A stretch of DNA of 32,877 nucleotides, from positions 1 through 32,877 of the forward strand of contig RFIY01000146.1 in assembly GCA_003695505.1 (NCBI GenBank), read 5' to 3'. Made by a program: the position numbers and the translations under genes. This document shows positions 8,491-17,491 of this stretch, one piece after another. Within the stretch, counting starts at the first letter, position 1; each line of letters starts with the position of its first letter. The stretch comes from Candidatus Dadabacteria bacterium (GTDB lineage Bacteria; J088). The notes under the pieces were generated by a model. It worked only from the letters and a program-made list of their open reading frames with translations. It did not search any database and had not been told where the DNA came from.

Positions 8491-9224
8491 GCACTTCCCC
8501 TGCTGAGATCGAGCATCTCGCGCATCTCGCGCACAGCCTCCGGAAAGCCGACAAAAAGCGCCCGTGCCACGATACTGTGGCCAATATTGACCTCTTCGAT
8601 TTCAGCAATCCGGGCGACCGGTTCAATGTTGCGCAAGTTCAGCCCGTGGCCGGCGTGGACATGCAAGCCCAGGCGCGCTGCCGCGCGGCACGCTTCGCGC
8701 AACTGGTTCAGCGCCGCCGTCGTGTCCTCACCGCGCGGGATGTTGCAGTAGGAGCCGGTGTGGAACTCGATCGCATCAGCACCCGCGCGCCGCGACTCCT
8801 TGATCTGCTGCAGGTCCGGATCGACAAACAGCGCTACCGAAATCCCGGCGTCGCGCAAATAACGGGTTGTATATGCGACATTGTCACGGTTTCCCACCAC
8901 ATCGAGCCCACCTTCGGTGGTGATCTCCTGTCGCCGTTCCGGGACCAGGGTAACCTGATCTGGCCGTACTTCGAGTGCGACGCTGACCATTTCCTGTGTC
9001 GCGGCCATCTCAAGATTCAACGGCACATGAAGAACATCACGGAGTACGCGCACGTCGCGATCCTGAATATGACGCCGGTCTTCGCGCAAGTGTACCGTGA
9101 TCTGGTCAGCGCCGGCCTGTTCTGCAAGAATGGCTGCCTGAACCGGATCCGGCTCGGCGATTTTGCGCGCCTCGCGTACCGTTGCGACATGATCGACATT
9201 GATCCCCAGTCGAATCCTCGTCAT
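8487..9224 (-). CDS. pdxJ: Pyridoxine 5'-phosphate synthase
   Basis: The 245-residue protein is full length and strongly conserved: [14 protein letters not shown] at the N-terminus, [36 protein letters not shown], and [15 protein letters not shown] near the end. PdxJ condenses 1-deoxyxylulose 5-phosphate with 3-amino-1-hydroxyacetone 1-phosphate to form pyridoxine 5'-phosphate, the last ring-forming step of DXP-dependent vitamin B6 synthesis, in the cytosol. It overlaps glmM upstream by four bases (ATGA) and the HMG-CoA-synthase-like gene downstream by four. Neighbours of pdxJ in related bacteria often include acpS at the downstream position; here that slot holds the thiolase-like gene. Confidence 0.97.
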   Translation of the reverse strand: MTRIRLGINVDHVATVREARKIAEPDPVQAAILAEQAGADQITVHLREDRRHIQDRDVRVLRDVLHVPLNLEMAATQEMVSVALEVRPDQVTLVPERRQEITTEGGLDVVGNRDNVAYTTRYLRDAGISVALFVDPDLQQIKESRRAGADAIEFHTGSYCNIPRGEDTTAALNQLREACRAAARLGLHVHAGHGLNLRNIEPVARIAEIEEVNIGHSIVARALFVGFPEAVREMREMLDLSRGSA

Positions 9225-10597
9225 GACGCAGCCTCGCCCAGTTCCCGAAGCGCAACGTGTTCGATTTCGTCGGCAATTTCGCGAATCAGCGCCTCGTCTT
9301 CTCCTTCAACCTGAACGCGCAGGAGATCCTCCGTGCCGCTGTACCGGAGCAGGATGCGCCCTCTGCCCGCAAGCCGTTCGGTCGCGCGATGTTGCAGTTC
9401 AACGAGCGCGTCAACCTGATCCAGGGGTCTGCGTTCCGCGACGTAAAGATTTCGCTTGACCGACGGCACGCTCTGCATGATGGCGGCCAGCTCTGACAGC
9501 GGCATGCCGCTCTCCTGCATCACACGCAGAACCTGCAAGGCCGCCAGTATGCCGTCACCGGTCGTGCTATAGTCCAGAAAAATCAGATGCCCGCTGGACT
9601 CGCCGCCAAATGTCGCGCCGACTTCACGCATCCGCGCCGACACATACCGGTCGCCAACCGGCGTGCGCTCTACGCGCGCACCGAATGGCTCCAGCGCGAA
9701 TTCCAGTCCGATGTTACTCGCGACCGTGGCGACGACTGTGCGGTTTGGAAGACGATCGCGCTGTGCCAGATGCGCGCCAACGAACGCGAGGATTGCGTCG
9801 CCGTCGACGACGTTCCCCTTTTCATCAATCAGGATCAGGCGGTCTCCGTCTCCGTCGAGCGCAATCCCGAGATCAGCGCCGACCTCGACGACACGTTGCC
9901 GGGCCAGATCTGGCTCCGTCGAGCCAACGCCAAGGTTGATATTGGCGCCGTTGGGCGAAACGCCGACCGGATGCACATCCGCGCCCAGCTCCGAAAAAAC
10001 TTCGGGCGCCACTTTGTACGTTGCGCCATTTGCGCAATCGACGACGATCCGAACGCCGTCCAGTGTCATTTCGCGCGGAAAAGCACTCTTCAAGTAGACG
10101 ACATAGCGACCAACCGCGTCATCGATGCGATACGCCTTGCCGATTGCCTCAGGTGTCGCGAGCTGCGGTTGCAGTTCCTCCGGGTGTACCAGAAACCGCT
10201 CGATTTCGAGTTCGGCCTCGTCGCTCAGCTTGTAGCCGTAGCGGTCAAACAGCTTGATACCGTTGTACTGGTACGGATTGTGGCTTGCACTGATCACGAC
10301 CCCGGCGTCGGCCCGCATACCGGCAGTAATAAACGCAATGCCCGGCGTCGGCAATGGGCCGACCAGATAGACATCGCATCCGACCGAGACCAGTCCCGAC
10401 GCAATCGCGGTCTCGATCATGTAGCCGCTCAGGCGGGTATCTTTACCGATGACAATCCGGTGACGGTCGGGCGTCCGTTGGAACCAGGCGCCGATGGCCT
10501 GACCTGCGCGCAGCGCCGTCAGGCTGTCCATCGGTGCATCATTGGCAACACCCCGGATTCCGTCTGTCCCAAAAAACTGGCGCTTCGAACTTGTCAT
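9221..10597 (-). CDS. glmM: Phosphoglucosamine mutase
   Basis: The 458-residue protein converts glucosamine 6-phosphate to glucosamine 1-phosphate, feeding UDP-GlcNAc for peptidoglycan and lipopolysaccharide. The N-terminus FFGTDGIRG is diagnostic. The active-site loop VISASHNPY holds the phosphoserine (about S105), the metal loop is DGDGDR, the sugar-binding motif is GGESSGH, and the phosphate loop near the C-terminus is [11 protein letters not shown]. Its length is normal. It starts four bases after the stop of the TPR membrane protein and overlaps pdxJ by four bases. Linkage to the diadenylate cyclase is the classic cda-glm arrangement; in Gram-positives CdaA and GlmM interact and GlmM inhibits the cyclase. 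Whether that holds here is inference. Confidence 0.97.
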   Translation of the reverse strand: MTSSKRQFFGTDGIRGVANDAPMDSLTALRAGQAIGAWFQRTPDRHRIVIGKDTRLSGYMIETAIASGLVSVGCDVYLVGPLPTPGIAFITAGMRADAGVVISASHNPYQYNGIKLFDRYGYKLSDEAELEIERFLVHPEELQPQLATPEAIGKAYRIDDAVGRYVVYLKSAFPREMTLDGVRIVVDCANGATYKVAPEVFSELGADVHPVGVSPNGANINLGVGSTEPDLARQRVVEVGADLGIALDGDGDRLILIDEKGNVVDGDAILAFVGAHLAQRDRLPNRTVVATVASNIGLEFALEPFGARVERTPVGDRYVSARMREVGATFGGESSGHLIFLDYSTTGDGILAALQVLRVMQESGMPLSELAAIMQSVPSVKRNLYVAERRPLDQVDALVELQHRATERLAGRGRILLRYSGTEDLLRVQVEGEDEALIREIADEIEHVALRELGEAAS

Positions 10598-10601
10598 GTC
10601 A

Positions 10602-12446
10602 TCACTGTTCCGGTTTGGATACCGTTCCGGTCAACGCCGCCGGCGCAGTCACCGGCCCCAGCCCGGCCTGCGCCGCAGCGTATTCAAGATACTGCACGTC
10701 TTTCAGATTGGCACGTTCATTTTCCGTGATGACGCTCCATACGTCGAATGCTTCTTCCCAGCGCCCGAGCTTCATCAACAACCGCCCGCGCAAACGCTGC
10801 AATTCAAGATCATCTGGCCAGCTTGCCAGTGCCTCGTCCGCCAGTGCGAGTGCGTCCGTTGCCTGCTGAGCATACGCAAGGGCAACCACACCATTCCGAT
10901 ACAACCACAGGGGGTGGGCTCCCCGCGAATCATGCCAGACCGACACGGCCTGGGCCGCCTCTTCGAACGCGTGCGCCGCGACGCCTGCGACCGTCGCGGT
11001 AGCAGCAGCCGCCGGGCTGTTCGGTCGAATGCCACGCCAGTGTTGCGCGGCGTCCCACGCATCCGCGATCCGTTCCTCTTCGAGCCGCTTGTCTACCAGC
11101 CGCGGCCAGGCGTATTCGTTCCGTCGTTGGCGATCGGCATAGCGAACCAGTTCGGCTTCCTCCAGATCGAGGTGCCCGGCCGCATTATTCAGGGCCGCCG
11201 CCGCAAACATTCGCTGCGACGCAGCCACCTGCGAGGATGCGACGGCTGCAATCAGAGCCATTCCCGCTGCCAGCGCGCGCGCGAAACCGGAGGGGACAAA
11301 TGTTTGACCTGCCGCACGGCCATCCTCATCCACGAAAACGAACCCGAACAATAATCCGGTCAACAACGCCGTCGCAGGTGTCCAGGTGGGATCCGACGCC
11401 AGCGACAACAGAAGGAGTGCGACCATACCTGGCAGGGTAAAACGCCGATCGTTACGGCGGATCACAATGAAACCCCAAGCCAGCACGACGACGAGCAGAA
11501 GCAGACCGAGCCAGCCGCGCTCGACGAGTGCACCGACAAACCCGTTTTCGGGTGCGCGAAAGATGCGACCAGATTCATAGACGAGCACATCGAGGCGGCG
11601 CCCGACAAATGGCTCGATCGCCGCCGAAAATTCCCCACGCCCGGCGCCGAGCGGATGGTGCAGCGCCGCCAGCACCGAGGCCCCCGCCGTCCACGCGCGC
11701 AACTTCCAGACCAGCCCACCGCGAATGACGGCGACGACGGCGGCGACAGCCGTCGCCCCAATACCGACGAGTGCCGCCTGCTCCGTGAACAGACTGATCA
11801 ATCCGATCAACGCGATGACGCTGGCCGCCCCGGCGCCAAGGTCGATGCTCGCGCCGAGCACGATCAGGCCGACGGCACTGCCGACCGACCGCAGCCAGCC
11901 GGGCTGCGCGGCCTGCTTCGAGATACTCACTACCAGCACAAAGAGCAGCGCCGCGCATTCAACGGCCCTGGCCCCGCCAGCAAACTGGCGGGCGTGTCCG
12001 ACAGCCAGGGGATACCCATCGACCATCGGCGTCGCGGGCGCCCACCACACCGAACTGGCGACGATCACAGACGTCAGCAGCGCCGCGCCGAGCCAGCGCT
12101 CACGTTGCAAGCCATCCGCGTGCAGGATCGCAACGCCCGCAGCCATCCCGGCCAGCAGAATGATGTCGTTCCCGATGCCGAGCAACATCGTCATTCCCGG
12201 CGCAATGGCAGTGCCCGCGATCGCGCCGACAAGACCGGCCAACAGCCAGAGCAGCCAGACGACCAACACCCGTACCGATGGCAGCAGCGGCGCCACGGCA
12301 AGGAGGGGAACGGCGGCCAGCAATACAACCGTCTGCTCTCCAGGGCCTCCAAACCAGCCGCGGACCGCGCCCAGGGCGCAGAGGATGCCTACGAGGGGAA
12401 CGAATGCGAGCCAGGCGGGAAATCGAATCTCAGTTTGTTCGCTCAA
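10602..12446 (-). CDS. O-antigen ligase/polymerase-like polytopic membrane protein with C-terminal TPR region
   Basis: The 614-residue protein has about ten to twelve hydrophobic helices in residues 10-400. A central loop has the Wzy_C/O-antigen-ligase look: HPLGAGRGEFSAAIEP, a large external segment, then ENGFVGALVERGWLGLLLLV, in which PEN stands where AHN is usual. After the last helix (about 395-410) comes an alpha-helical region of about 200 residues with tetratricopeptide-like repeats (for example DALALADEALASWPDDLELQRLRGRLLMKLGRWEEA). Such ligase-TPR proteins are common near envelope polysaccharide genes. The start ATG 12446 lies inside cdaR (17-base overlap). An insertion of such a gene between cdaR and glmM is unusual and suggests a role tied to cell-wall or surface glycan assembly. 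Confidence 0.72.
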   Translation of the reverse strand: MSEQTEIRFPAWLAFVPLVGILCALGAVRGWFGGPGEQTVVLLAAVPLLAVAPLLPSVRVLVVWLLWLLAGLVGAIAGTAIAPGMTMLLGIGNDIILLAGMAAGVAILHADGLQRERWLGAALLTSVIVASSVWWAPATPMVDGYPLAVGHARQFAGGARAVECAALLFVLVVSISKQAAQPGWLRSVGSAVGLIVLGASIDLGAGAASVIALIGLISLFTEQAALVGIGATAVAAVVAVIRGGLVWKLRAWTAGASVLAALHHPLGAGRGEFSAAIEPFVGRRLDVLVYESGRIFRAPENGFVGALVERGWLGLLLLVVVLAWGFIVIRRNDRRFTLPGMVALLLLSLASDPTWTPATALLTGLLFGFVFVDEDGRAAGQTFVPSGFARALAAGMALIAAVASSQVAASQRMFAAAALNNAAGHLDLEEAELVRYADRQRRNEYAWPRLVDKRLEEERIADAWDAAQHWRGIRPNSPAAAATATVAGVAAHAFEEAAQAVSVWHDSRGAHPLWLYRNGVVALAYAQQATDALALADEALASWPDDLELQRLRGRLLMKLGRWEEAFDVWSVITENERANLKDVQYLEYAAAQAGLGPVTAPAALTGTVSKPEQ

Positions 12447-13341
12447 CGATGACCTCCGAGGGTTGAATGTCCATCAGCGCGACCTGCTCGGGAAGATCAA
12501 CCATAACCGGTAACCGCGCCCGCCCGCTGATCGGTCGCCTGACGTTGACATAGACTTCGACCGCCTCCGGTGTCAGTTTCTTGACCAGGTTCTCGGGTCC
12601 AAACACACGCACCGTGGCCCGGTCCGGCGACAAACGATACTGCTCCCTGGGGCCACGAACCTGAACCGGGACATCAGCAATCAGTCGTTCGACCATGACC
12701 GGAACGACCTTGACATACACATCGACTTCTCGCGTCGTAATGCTCTTGATATGCAGTGCATCGGTTTTGAGCTGCACCACGCCGCTCCAGTCGGTTTTGG
12801 CGCCGTGCAGGGGCAATGTCTCGGTTTCGAGGGCTTCCAGCCCGGCCAGCTCCGTTTTAGCGGCGACGATCTCGATACGTTCCGGCTCGATTTCGACATT
12901 GCCGATTTCGTAGCCGGGCGCAATGCTGTCTTCCGCAAGGATGGCCCGCACCGGCAGCATTTTTCGCTCCGTCTGCGCAAACTCGACCTCGATCACACTT
13001 GGGACGACACGCAGGACGTGCACGCCACGCGGCAGGCGAATTCGATCCGTCGAAATTCGCACTTCCTGGCGCCCCGGTCGCGCATCTTCGAAGTCGATCT
13101 TGTACGTTTGCGACTCGCGCTCCAGTGAAGCCAGCAACGTTCCCGGCCCTTCGACGACGACCTGCAGCTCGGGCTCTGGATCGCTGATCATGACGAGCTG
13201 CTCCGGTATGTTGGCGTACTGCAGTGGCACGCGCAGCGCAAGCTCATTGCGCGCTTCGACGCGAACGAAAACCCAGAGCACGATGGCAATCGCCAGGCTG
13301 AGCAACTTGAGCGGCCAGTTCGCAGTCAACCAGCGCATCAT
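12430..13341 (-). CDS. cdaR: YbbR-domain protein, CdaA-associated regulator
   Basis: The 303-residue protein has one N-terminal transmembrane helix (LKLLSLAIAIVLWVFVRVEA) followed by about three YbbR repeats of about 80 residues each. Each has the pattern of a paired strand and a proline-containing turn (for example VPLQYANIPEQLVMISDPEPELQV). The soluble part should face the periplasm. YbbR/CdaR proteins bind the diadenylate cyclase CdaA and modulate it. Its ATG 13341 overlaps the cdaA stop as ATGA, and its own 3' end overlaps the next gene by 17 bases, so stoichiometric synthesis with both neighbours is likely. The gene symbol rests on family and position. Confidence 0.88.
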   Translation of the reverse strand: MMRWLTANWPLKLLSLAIAIVLWVFVRVEARNELALRVPLQYANIPEQLVMISDPEPELQVVVEGPGTLLASLERESQTYKIDFEDARPGRQEVRISTDRIRLPRGVHVLRVVPSVIEVEFAQTERKMLPVRAILAEDSIAPGYEIGNVEIEPERIEIVAAKTELAGLEALETETLPLHGAKTDWSGVVQLKTDALHIKSITTREVDVYVKVVPVMVERLIADVPVQVRGPREQYRLSPDRATVRVFGPENLVKKLTPEAVEVYVNVRRPISGRARLPVMVDLPEQVALMDIQPSEVIVERTN

Positions 13342-14108
13342 GCAGCCTTCCTGTAGCCGGGCGCAAGCAGGTTCTGTAACCGGCTGCGCAATTCTTCCGG
13401 TTTCAAATCGAAGACAAGTTCCCCTTCGAGTGCCATCGAAATCGCGCCACTCTCTTCACTGACCACGAGCACAACCGCATCCGTATCCATGGCGACACCA
13501 AGTGCTGCGCGATGTCGGGTGCCAAAGTCACGTGGCAATTCCTGTTCCTGGGATAGCGGCAGGACGCACCCCGCAGCGACAATGCGCCCACCGTCAACGA
13601 TCGCCGCGCCATCATGTAGCGGCGTATGGGGAAAAAAGATCGTTTCCAGCAACTGCTGGCTCAGGACGGCGTCCAGCATCGTCCCGTGTTCCGTATAGTG
13701 GCCGAGCTGCGTCTGGCGGGCAATGACGATCAACGCGCCGCAATGCCGATCCGCCATCCTTGCGCAGGCGCGGACAAGTTCCTCAACCTGCTTCGTGACC
13801 TCTTCGCTGGTGGGGCCACCAAACAGCGGCGCACGGCCGACCCTCGCCAGCGCTCGCCGAATTTCGTTCTGGAAGAGCACGACGAGAATCAGGAACAGGT
13901 TGTCGACGAAGTGCGTCATCAACCAGTTCAGCGCCGCGAGCTCGAAGAACTGACTCATCAGGTAGGCAACGAAAATGACGAACAGGCCGAGCAGAATCTG
14001 CGCAGCCCGCGTACCGCGCATCATTTGCAGGACGCGGTAGATGATCGCCGCAACGACAATGATGTCGATGATATCGGTGATCCCGACCTGGATGCCGATC
14101 AGCTCCAT
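13338..14108 (-). CDS. cdaA: Membrane-bound diadenylate cyclase (c-di-AMP synthase)
   Basis: The 256-residue protein has three N-terminal transmembrane helices (about 10-28, 36-52 and 65-80) and then a DAC (DisA_N) domain. Both catalytic motifs are intact: DGA at 166-168 in TPLHDGAAIV and RHR at 198-200 in GTRHRAALGV. It should condense two ATP to cyclic di-AMP at the inner membrane. The second messenger governs potassium/osmotic and cell-wall homeostasis in Firmicutes and is much rarer in Proteobacteria-like groups. It overlaps folP by ten bases and cdaR by four, so it is firmly embedded in the operon. I see no c-di-AMP phosphodiesterase (GdpP, PgpH or DhhP type) in the window. Confidence 0.95.
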   Translation of the reverse strand: MELIGIQVGITDIIDIIVVAAIIYRVLQMMRGTRAAQILLGLFVIFVAYLMSQFFELAALNWLMTHFVDNLFLILVVLFQNEIRRALARVGRAPLFGGPTSEEVTKQVEELVRACARMADRHCGALIVIARQTQLGHYTEHGTMLDAVLSQQLLETIFFPHTPLHDGAAIVDGGRIVAAGCVLPLSQEQELPRDFGTRHRAALGVAMDTDAVVLVVSEESGAISMALEGELVFDLKPEELRSRLQNLLAPGYRKAA

Positions 14109-14953
14109 TGCAGCGCTCCATCCAGTCGACAGGCGGCCTGAACGGCCTGTACTGCCCCATCGACGTCGTGAACCCGATGCACAATGCCCGGACGAGCGAG
14201 CTTCGCACAGATCGCATGCGTGGCCGGATCACGCTGATCAGCCGAGCGCGCCCCAAATGCGGTCATGCGTTTGCGGGATGCGCCAATCACGGTTACCGGT
14301 GCAGGCCGCGGCAACTGACCCGACGCGATCGCAGCAAGGAGCATCCAGCACTGCTCGGGCCGCTTCGCAAAACCGAGACCCGGGTCGAACCAGATACGGC
14401 TGTCACCGGCGCTAAAGCCCATCTGCTTCCTGGCGATGTTCCACTCCCGCACCACATCTTCGACCGGGCTTGCGTAGTCTGCACAGTCATCCATCGTTGC
14501 GGGTGTGCCGCGCGAATGCATCAGCAACAACACGACCCCGGCCTCCTGAACGCAACGAGCCAGCTCGGGATCCTGCCGTCCCATGGAGACATCGTTGACG
14601 ATTTCCACACCTGCCTCGATGCCGACGCGAGCCACCCTGGCGTCACGGGTGTCCAGACTGACAGGGACGCTGATGCGGTCAAGTTGCGAAAATAGCGGTT
14701 CCAGGCGCCGCAACTGCTCATCGGCCGACACAGCTTCGGCGCCGGGCCGAGTCGACTCGGCGCCCACGTCGAGCAAATCTGCCCCAGCTTCAACAAGCTG
14801 GTCAATCCGCTCCCGCAGCGCCCGTGCACCGGCGATCTCCCCGCCGTCCGAAAACGAATCTGGCGTCAGATTGATAATGCCCATGACCGCCGCGCGGTCG
14901 TCGGGAAGCTGCCAGGACCCGAGGCGAACGCTCTGGTACGCGAACATCGTCAC
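14099..14953 (-). CDS. folP: Dihydropteroate synthase
   Basis: The 284-residue TIM-barrel enzyme joins 4-aminobenzoate to 6-hydroxymethyl-dihydropterin pyrophosphate in folate synthesis, and is the sulfonamide target family. Signatures: MGIINLTPDSFSDGG, DVGAESTRPGAE, SLDTRDARVA, IVNDVSMGRQDPELA, WFDPGLGFAKRPEQC and VIGASRKRM. The C-terminus (IVHRVHDVDGAVQAVQAA) is the conserved barrel end. It is 21 bases downstream of ftsH and overlaps cdaA by ten bases. The conserved pairing ftsH-folP followed by the cyclase is typical for deltaproteobacterial genomes. Confidence 0.96.
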   Translation of the reverse strand: MTMFAYQSVRLGSWQLPDDRAAVMGIINLTPDSFSDGGEIAGARALRERIDQLVEAGADLLDVGAESTRPGAEAVSADEQLRRLEPLFSQLDRISVPVSLDTRDARVARVGIEAGVEIVNDVSMGRQDPELARCVQEAGVVLLLMHSRGTPATMDDCADYASPVEDVVREWNIARKQMGFSAGDSRIWFDPGLGFAKRPEQCWMLLAAIASGQLPRPAPVTVIGASRKRMTAFGARSADQRDPATHAICAKLARPGIVHRVHDVDGAVQAVQAACRLDGALQWS

Positions 14954-14974
14954 CTCGACCAGACCCGGAACGGG

Positions 14975-16891
14975 TCAGGCCTCCTCGCCAGGAACATCTT
15001 CGTCATCGCGCGAGGATGCCGCGCCTGAATCGGGGTTCTCCTGTGCTACTTCGGTTTCCGCACGTTCCAGTCGAAATGCCGGTTCTCTGCCGACAAGGGC
15101 CACAAGATCTTCTGTCGACACCGTTTCGCGTTCGAGCAATGCCTCGGATACGCGGTCGAGCGCATCGCGGTGCTCGGTCAGGATCTTCACGGCGTCGTCA
15201 TAGCAGCGGGTCACGATGCCCCGCACCTCGCGGTCGATGGCGACCGCCGTGGCCTCGCTGTAATCCTTGACGGCAGCCAGATCACGACCAAGAAACACTT
15301 CGTCATTCCCTTTGCCAAAACGCAACGGCCCAACCGTATCACTCATGCCCCATTCGCAGACCATCTTGCGCGCCAGATCCGTTGCCCGTTCAATATCGTT
15401 ACCGGCGCCGGTCGTAATGGAATCGAACGCAATCTTCTCGGCCGCGCGCCCCCCCATCAGTACCCGAATCATCGTCAACAGGTAGGCCTTTGAGTATGTA
15501 TGCATCTCACGCTCAGGCAACTGCTGCGTCAGACCAAGCGCCATGCCGCGCGGAATAATCGTAACCTTGTGTACTGGATCCGCTTCCGGCTGAAACCAGG
15601 CGACCAGGGCGTGTCCGGCCTCATGCCACGCGGTGACCCGCTTTTCCTCGTCGCTCAACACGAGTGAACGACGCTCCGCGCCCATCAGAACCTTGTCCTT
15701 GGCCTCCTCGAAGTCGGCCATCGTCACCTTGCCCTCACCTGCGGCGGGGCCGTTGTGACGTCTGGCTGCCAGTAACGCGGCTTCGTTGACGAGATTCTCG
15801 ATGTCTGCCCCACTCAACCCCGGCGTGGCACGCGCGAGCGATTCGACATTGACATCTTCAGCGATGGGCACATGCTTCTTGTTGATGTGCACTTCAAGGA
15901 TCTGTTTGCGCCCCTTCCAGTCCGGCAGCGGCACGACGACACGCCGGTCGAAACGTCCCGGACGCAGCAACGCCGGATCAAGAACATCCGGACGGTTGGT
16001 CGCGGCGATGATGATGACCCCTTCGGATGAATCAATGCCATCCATCTCCACGAGCAACTGATTCAGCGTTTGCTCGCGCTCGTCGTGTCCGCCGCCGAGG
16101 CCGGCACCTCGATGGCGACCAACGGCATCGATCTCATCGATAAAGATGATGCACGGTGCGTTGCGGCGAGCCTGCTGAAACAGGTCACGCACGCGACTGG
16201 CTCCCACGCCGACGAACATTTCGACGAAGTCGCTTCCACTGATGCTGAAAAAGGGCACGCCGGCTTCTCCGGCGACGGCCTTGGCCAAGAGCGTTTTGCC
16301 GGTTCCCGGCGAACCGATCAGCAGGACGCCCTTGGGTATCCGTCCACCGAAGCGGGTAAATCGAGCCGGGTCGCGCAAGAACTCGACGATTTCACGCAGT
16401 TCTTCCTTGGCTTCGTCCACACCAGCCACGTCATCGAAGGTGATCTGCTGCGGGTTTTCATTGACGAGACGCACGCGCGCCTTGCCAAACGACATTGCCT
16501 TGCCCCCACCCGACTGCATCTGGCGGATCATCAGCACCCAGAGGCCAATGATCAGCAGCATCGGGAACCAGCTAATCAGCAGCGGTTTCCACAGTGGCTC
16601 TTCCGGCTCCGGCGTGACTTCGACTTCGACGTCGTGCGTGCGCAGGATCGACAGCAGCTCCGGGTCATCCGGAATGTACACTTCGAATGCGGTACCGTCG
16701 CTCGTTTTCCCGGTAACGTGGTGATCCTGAAGCTCGACCTCGGCCACCTGATCCTTTTCGACCCGGGAAATGAAGTCCGAATATGTCCAGCGCTCCGCCG
16801 TAACTGGTGGTGTGTGAAAGATGTTATACAACACCACCAGAAACAGAATCAGGATGAACCACAGCGCCAGGTTCCGATAGAAACTTTGCAA
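14975..16891 (-). CDS. ftsH: ATP-dependent zinc metalloprotease FtsH
   Basis: The 638-residue protein has two transmembrane helices (about 8-24 and 108-122) around a periplasmic domain, then an AAA module. Walker A is GSPGTGKT (193-200), Walker B FIDEID (250-255), and the second region of homology contains [21 protein letters not shown]. The M41 protease follows, with HEAGH at 423-427. It degrades membrane and short-lived cytosolic proteins, including LpxC in enterobacteria. The start is a rare TTG (16891) preceded four bases upstream by GAGGGG; an ATG-only search would miss it. The tail after about 600 is acidic (PGEEA end). It is the first gene of the minus operon, with folP 21 bases downstream. 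Confidence 0.97.
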   Translation of the reverse strand: MQSFYRNLALWFILILFLVVLYNIFHTPPVTAERWTYSDFISRVEKDQVAEVELQDHHVTGKTSDGTAFEVYIPDDPELLSILRTHDVEVEVTPEPEEPLWKPLLISWFPMLLIIGLWVLMIRQMQSGGGKAMSFGKARVRLVNENPQQITFDDVAGVDEAKEELREIVEFLRDPARFTRFGGRIPKGVLLIGSPGTGKTLLAKAVAGEAGVPFFSISGSDFVEMFVGVGASRVRDLFQQARRNAPCIIFIDEIDAVGRHRGAGLGGGHDEREQTLNQLLVEMDGIDSSEGVIIIAATNRPDVLDPALLRPGRFDRRVVVPLPDWKGRKQILEVHINKKHVPIAEDVNVESLARATPGLSGADIENLVNEAALLAARRHNGPAAGEGKVTMADFEEAKDKVLMGAERRSLVLSDEEKRVTAWHEAGHALVAWFQPEADPVHKVTIIPRGMALGLTQQLPEREMHTYSKAYLLTMIRVLMGGRAAEKIAFDSITTGAGNDIERATDLARKMVCEWGMSDTVGPLRFGKGNDEVFLGRDLAAVKDYSEATAVAIDREVRGIVTRCYDDAVKILTEHRDALDRVSEALLERETVSTEDLVALVGREPAFRLERAETEVAQENPDSGAASSRDDEDVPGEEA

Positions 16892-16895
16892 CGAA

Positions 16896-16901
16896 CCCCT
16901 C
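16896..16901 (-). promoter_or_regulatory. Ribosome binding site GAGGGG deciding the TTG start of ftsH
   Basis: GAGGGG lies four bases before TTG 16891. No ATG or GTG in this frame lies at a suitable distance, and the protein begins [11 protein letters not shown], the normal FtsH amino end. Confidence 0.6.
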
Positions 16902-16949
16902 GTTTCCGGCAGACGATTTGCGGCAGGTTTTCGACTGCATTAGAGTATC

Positions 16950-16967
16950 AAAAAGCGCCCACGGCGC
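16950..16967 (-). terminator. Weak intrinsic terminator-like hairpin with T tract on the minus strand
   Basis: Reading the minus strand, GCGCC (16967-16963), a three-base loop and GGCGC (16959-16955) are followed by five T residues (16954-16950). The stem is short. It lies upstream of ftsH and would stop leftward read-through coming from the 18.8-17.5 kb minus genes across the bcp gene. Alternatively it is just part of the ftsH promoter region. Confidence 0.28.
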
Positions 16968-17023
16968 ACAATAAATCACGACGAATCAGGCTGCTCCGCC
17001 CACGATTCCGAAAGGCATGCTCC

Positions 17024-17491
17024 ATGACCCGACTCCAACCCGGCCAGCCGGCGCCCGAAATCCGGCTGCTCGATCAGGATCAGAACGCCTTCCAGCTCTC
17101 GTCTCTGCGCGGCCGGACGGTGCTGATCTATTTCTATCCAAAAGCAGATACACCCGGTTGCACGACCCAGTCGCGCGCGCTTCAGGATGCACTGCCGGAA
17201 CTCGAGGCTCGCGGCGTTACCGTCGTGGGTATCAGCCCCGATGAGCCAGAAAAGCTTCGCGCGTTCGCAGACAAGTACGGCCTGACATTTCGCCTGCTAT
17301 CCGACCCAGATCATGAGGTCGCCGAGCAATGGGGCACATGGGGCGAAAAAAAGATGTATGGGCGCAGTTACATGGGGATCATTCGGTCGATGTTTCTTGT
17401 TGACCCCGAAGGCAACCTTCAGGGCGTATGGTACAAGATTTCCCCGAAGAAAACCGTGCCGACTGCACTGAAGGCGCTCGATCAATCCTGA
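17024..17491 (+). CDS. bcp: Bcp/PrxQ-type thiol peroxidase, 1-Cys form
   Basis: The 155-residue protein is a peroxiredoxin of the Bcp (AhpC/TSA) subgroup that reduces hydroperoxides with thioredoxin-type donors. It has GQPAPEIRLLDQDQ, LIYFYPKADTPGCTTQ with the peroxidatic Cys46, and the active-site Arg region around GRSYMGIIRSMFLVDPEG. In E. coli Bcp the resolving Cys is five residues after the peroxidatic one; here that place is Arg51 and the protein has no other cysteine nearby, so it should work as a 1-Cys enzyme. The start ATG 17024 has AAAGG upstream. An open frame extends much further 5' but only as antisense to ftsH. Its 3' end overlaps the convergent membrane protein by ten bases. Confidence 0.93.
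   Translation: MTRLQPGQPAPEIRLLDQDQNAFQLSSLRGRTVLIYFYPKADTPGCTTQSRALQDALPELEARGVTVVGISPDEPEKLRAFADKYGLTFRLLSDPDHEVAEQWGTWGEKKMYGRSYMGIIRSMFLVDPEGNLQGVWYKISPKKTVPTALKALDQS

Noticed and set aside
9587-10729. 380-residue plus-strand open frame opposite glmM
   Set aside because: Antisense shadow of glmM, which has all its catalytic motifs; no ribosome site or domain in the antisense frame.
16070-17023. 5' extension of the bcp frame that would give a 473-residue protein
   Set aside because: The extra residues are antisense to ftsH and unlike any peroxiredoxin extension; ATG 17024 gives the exact family length.
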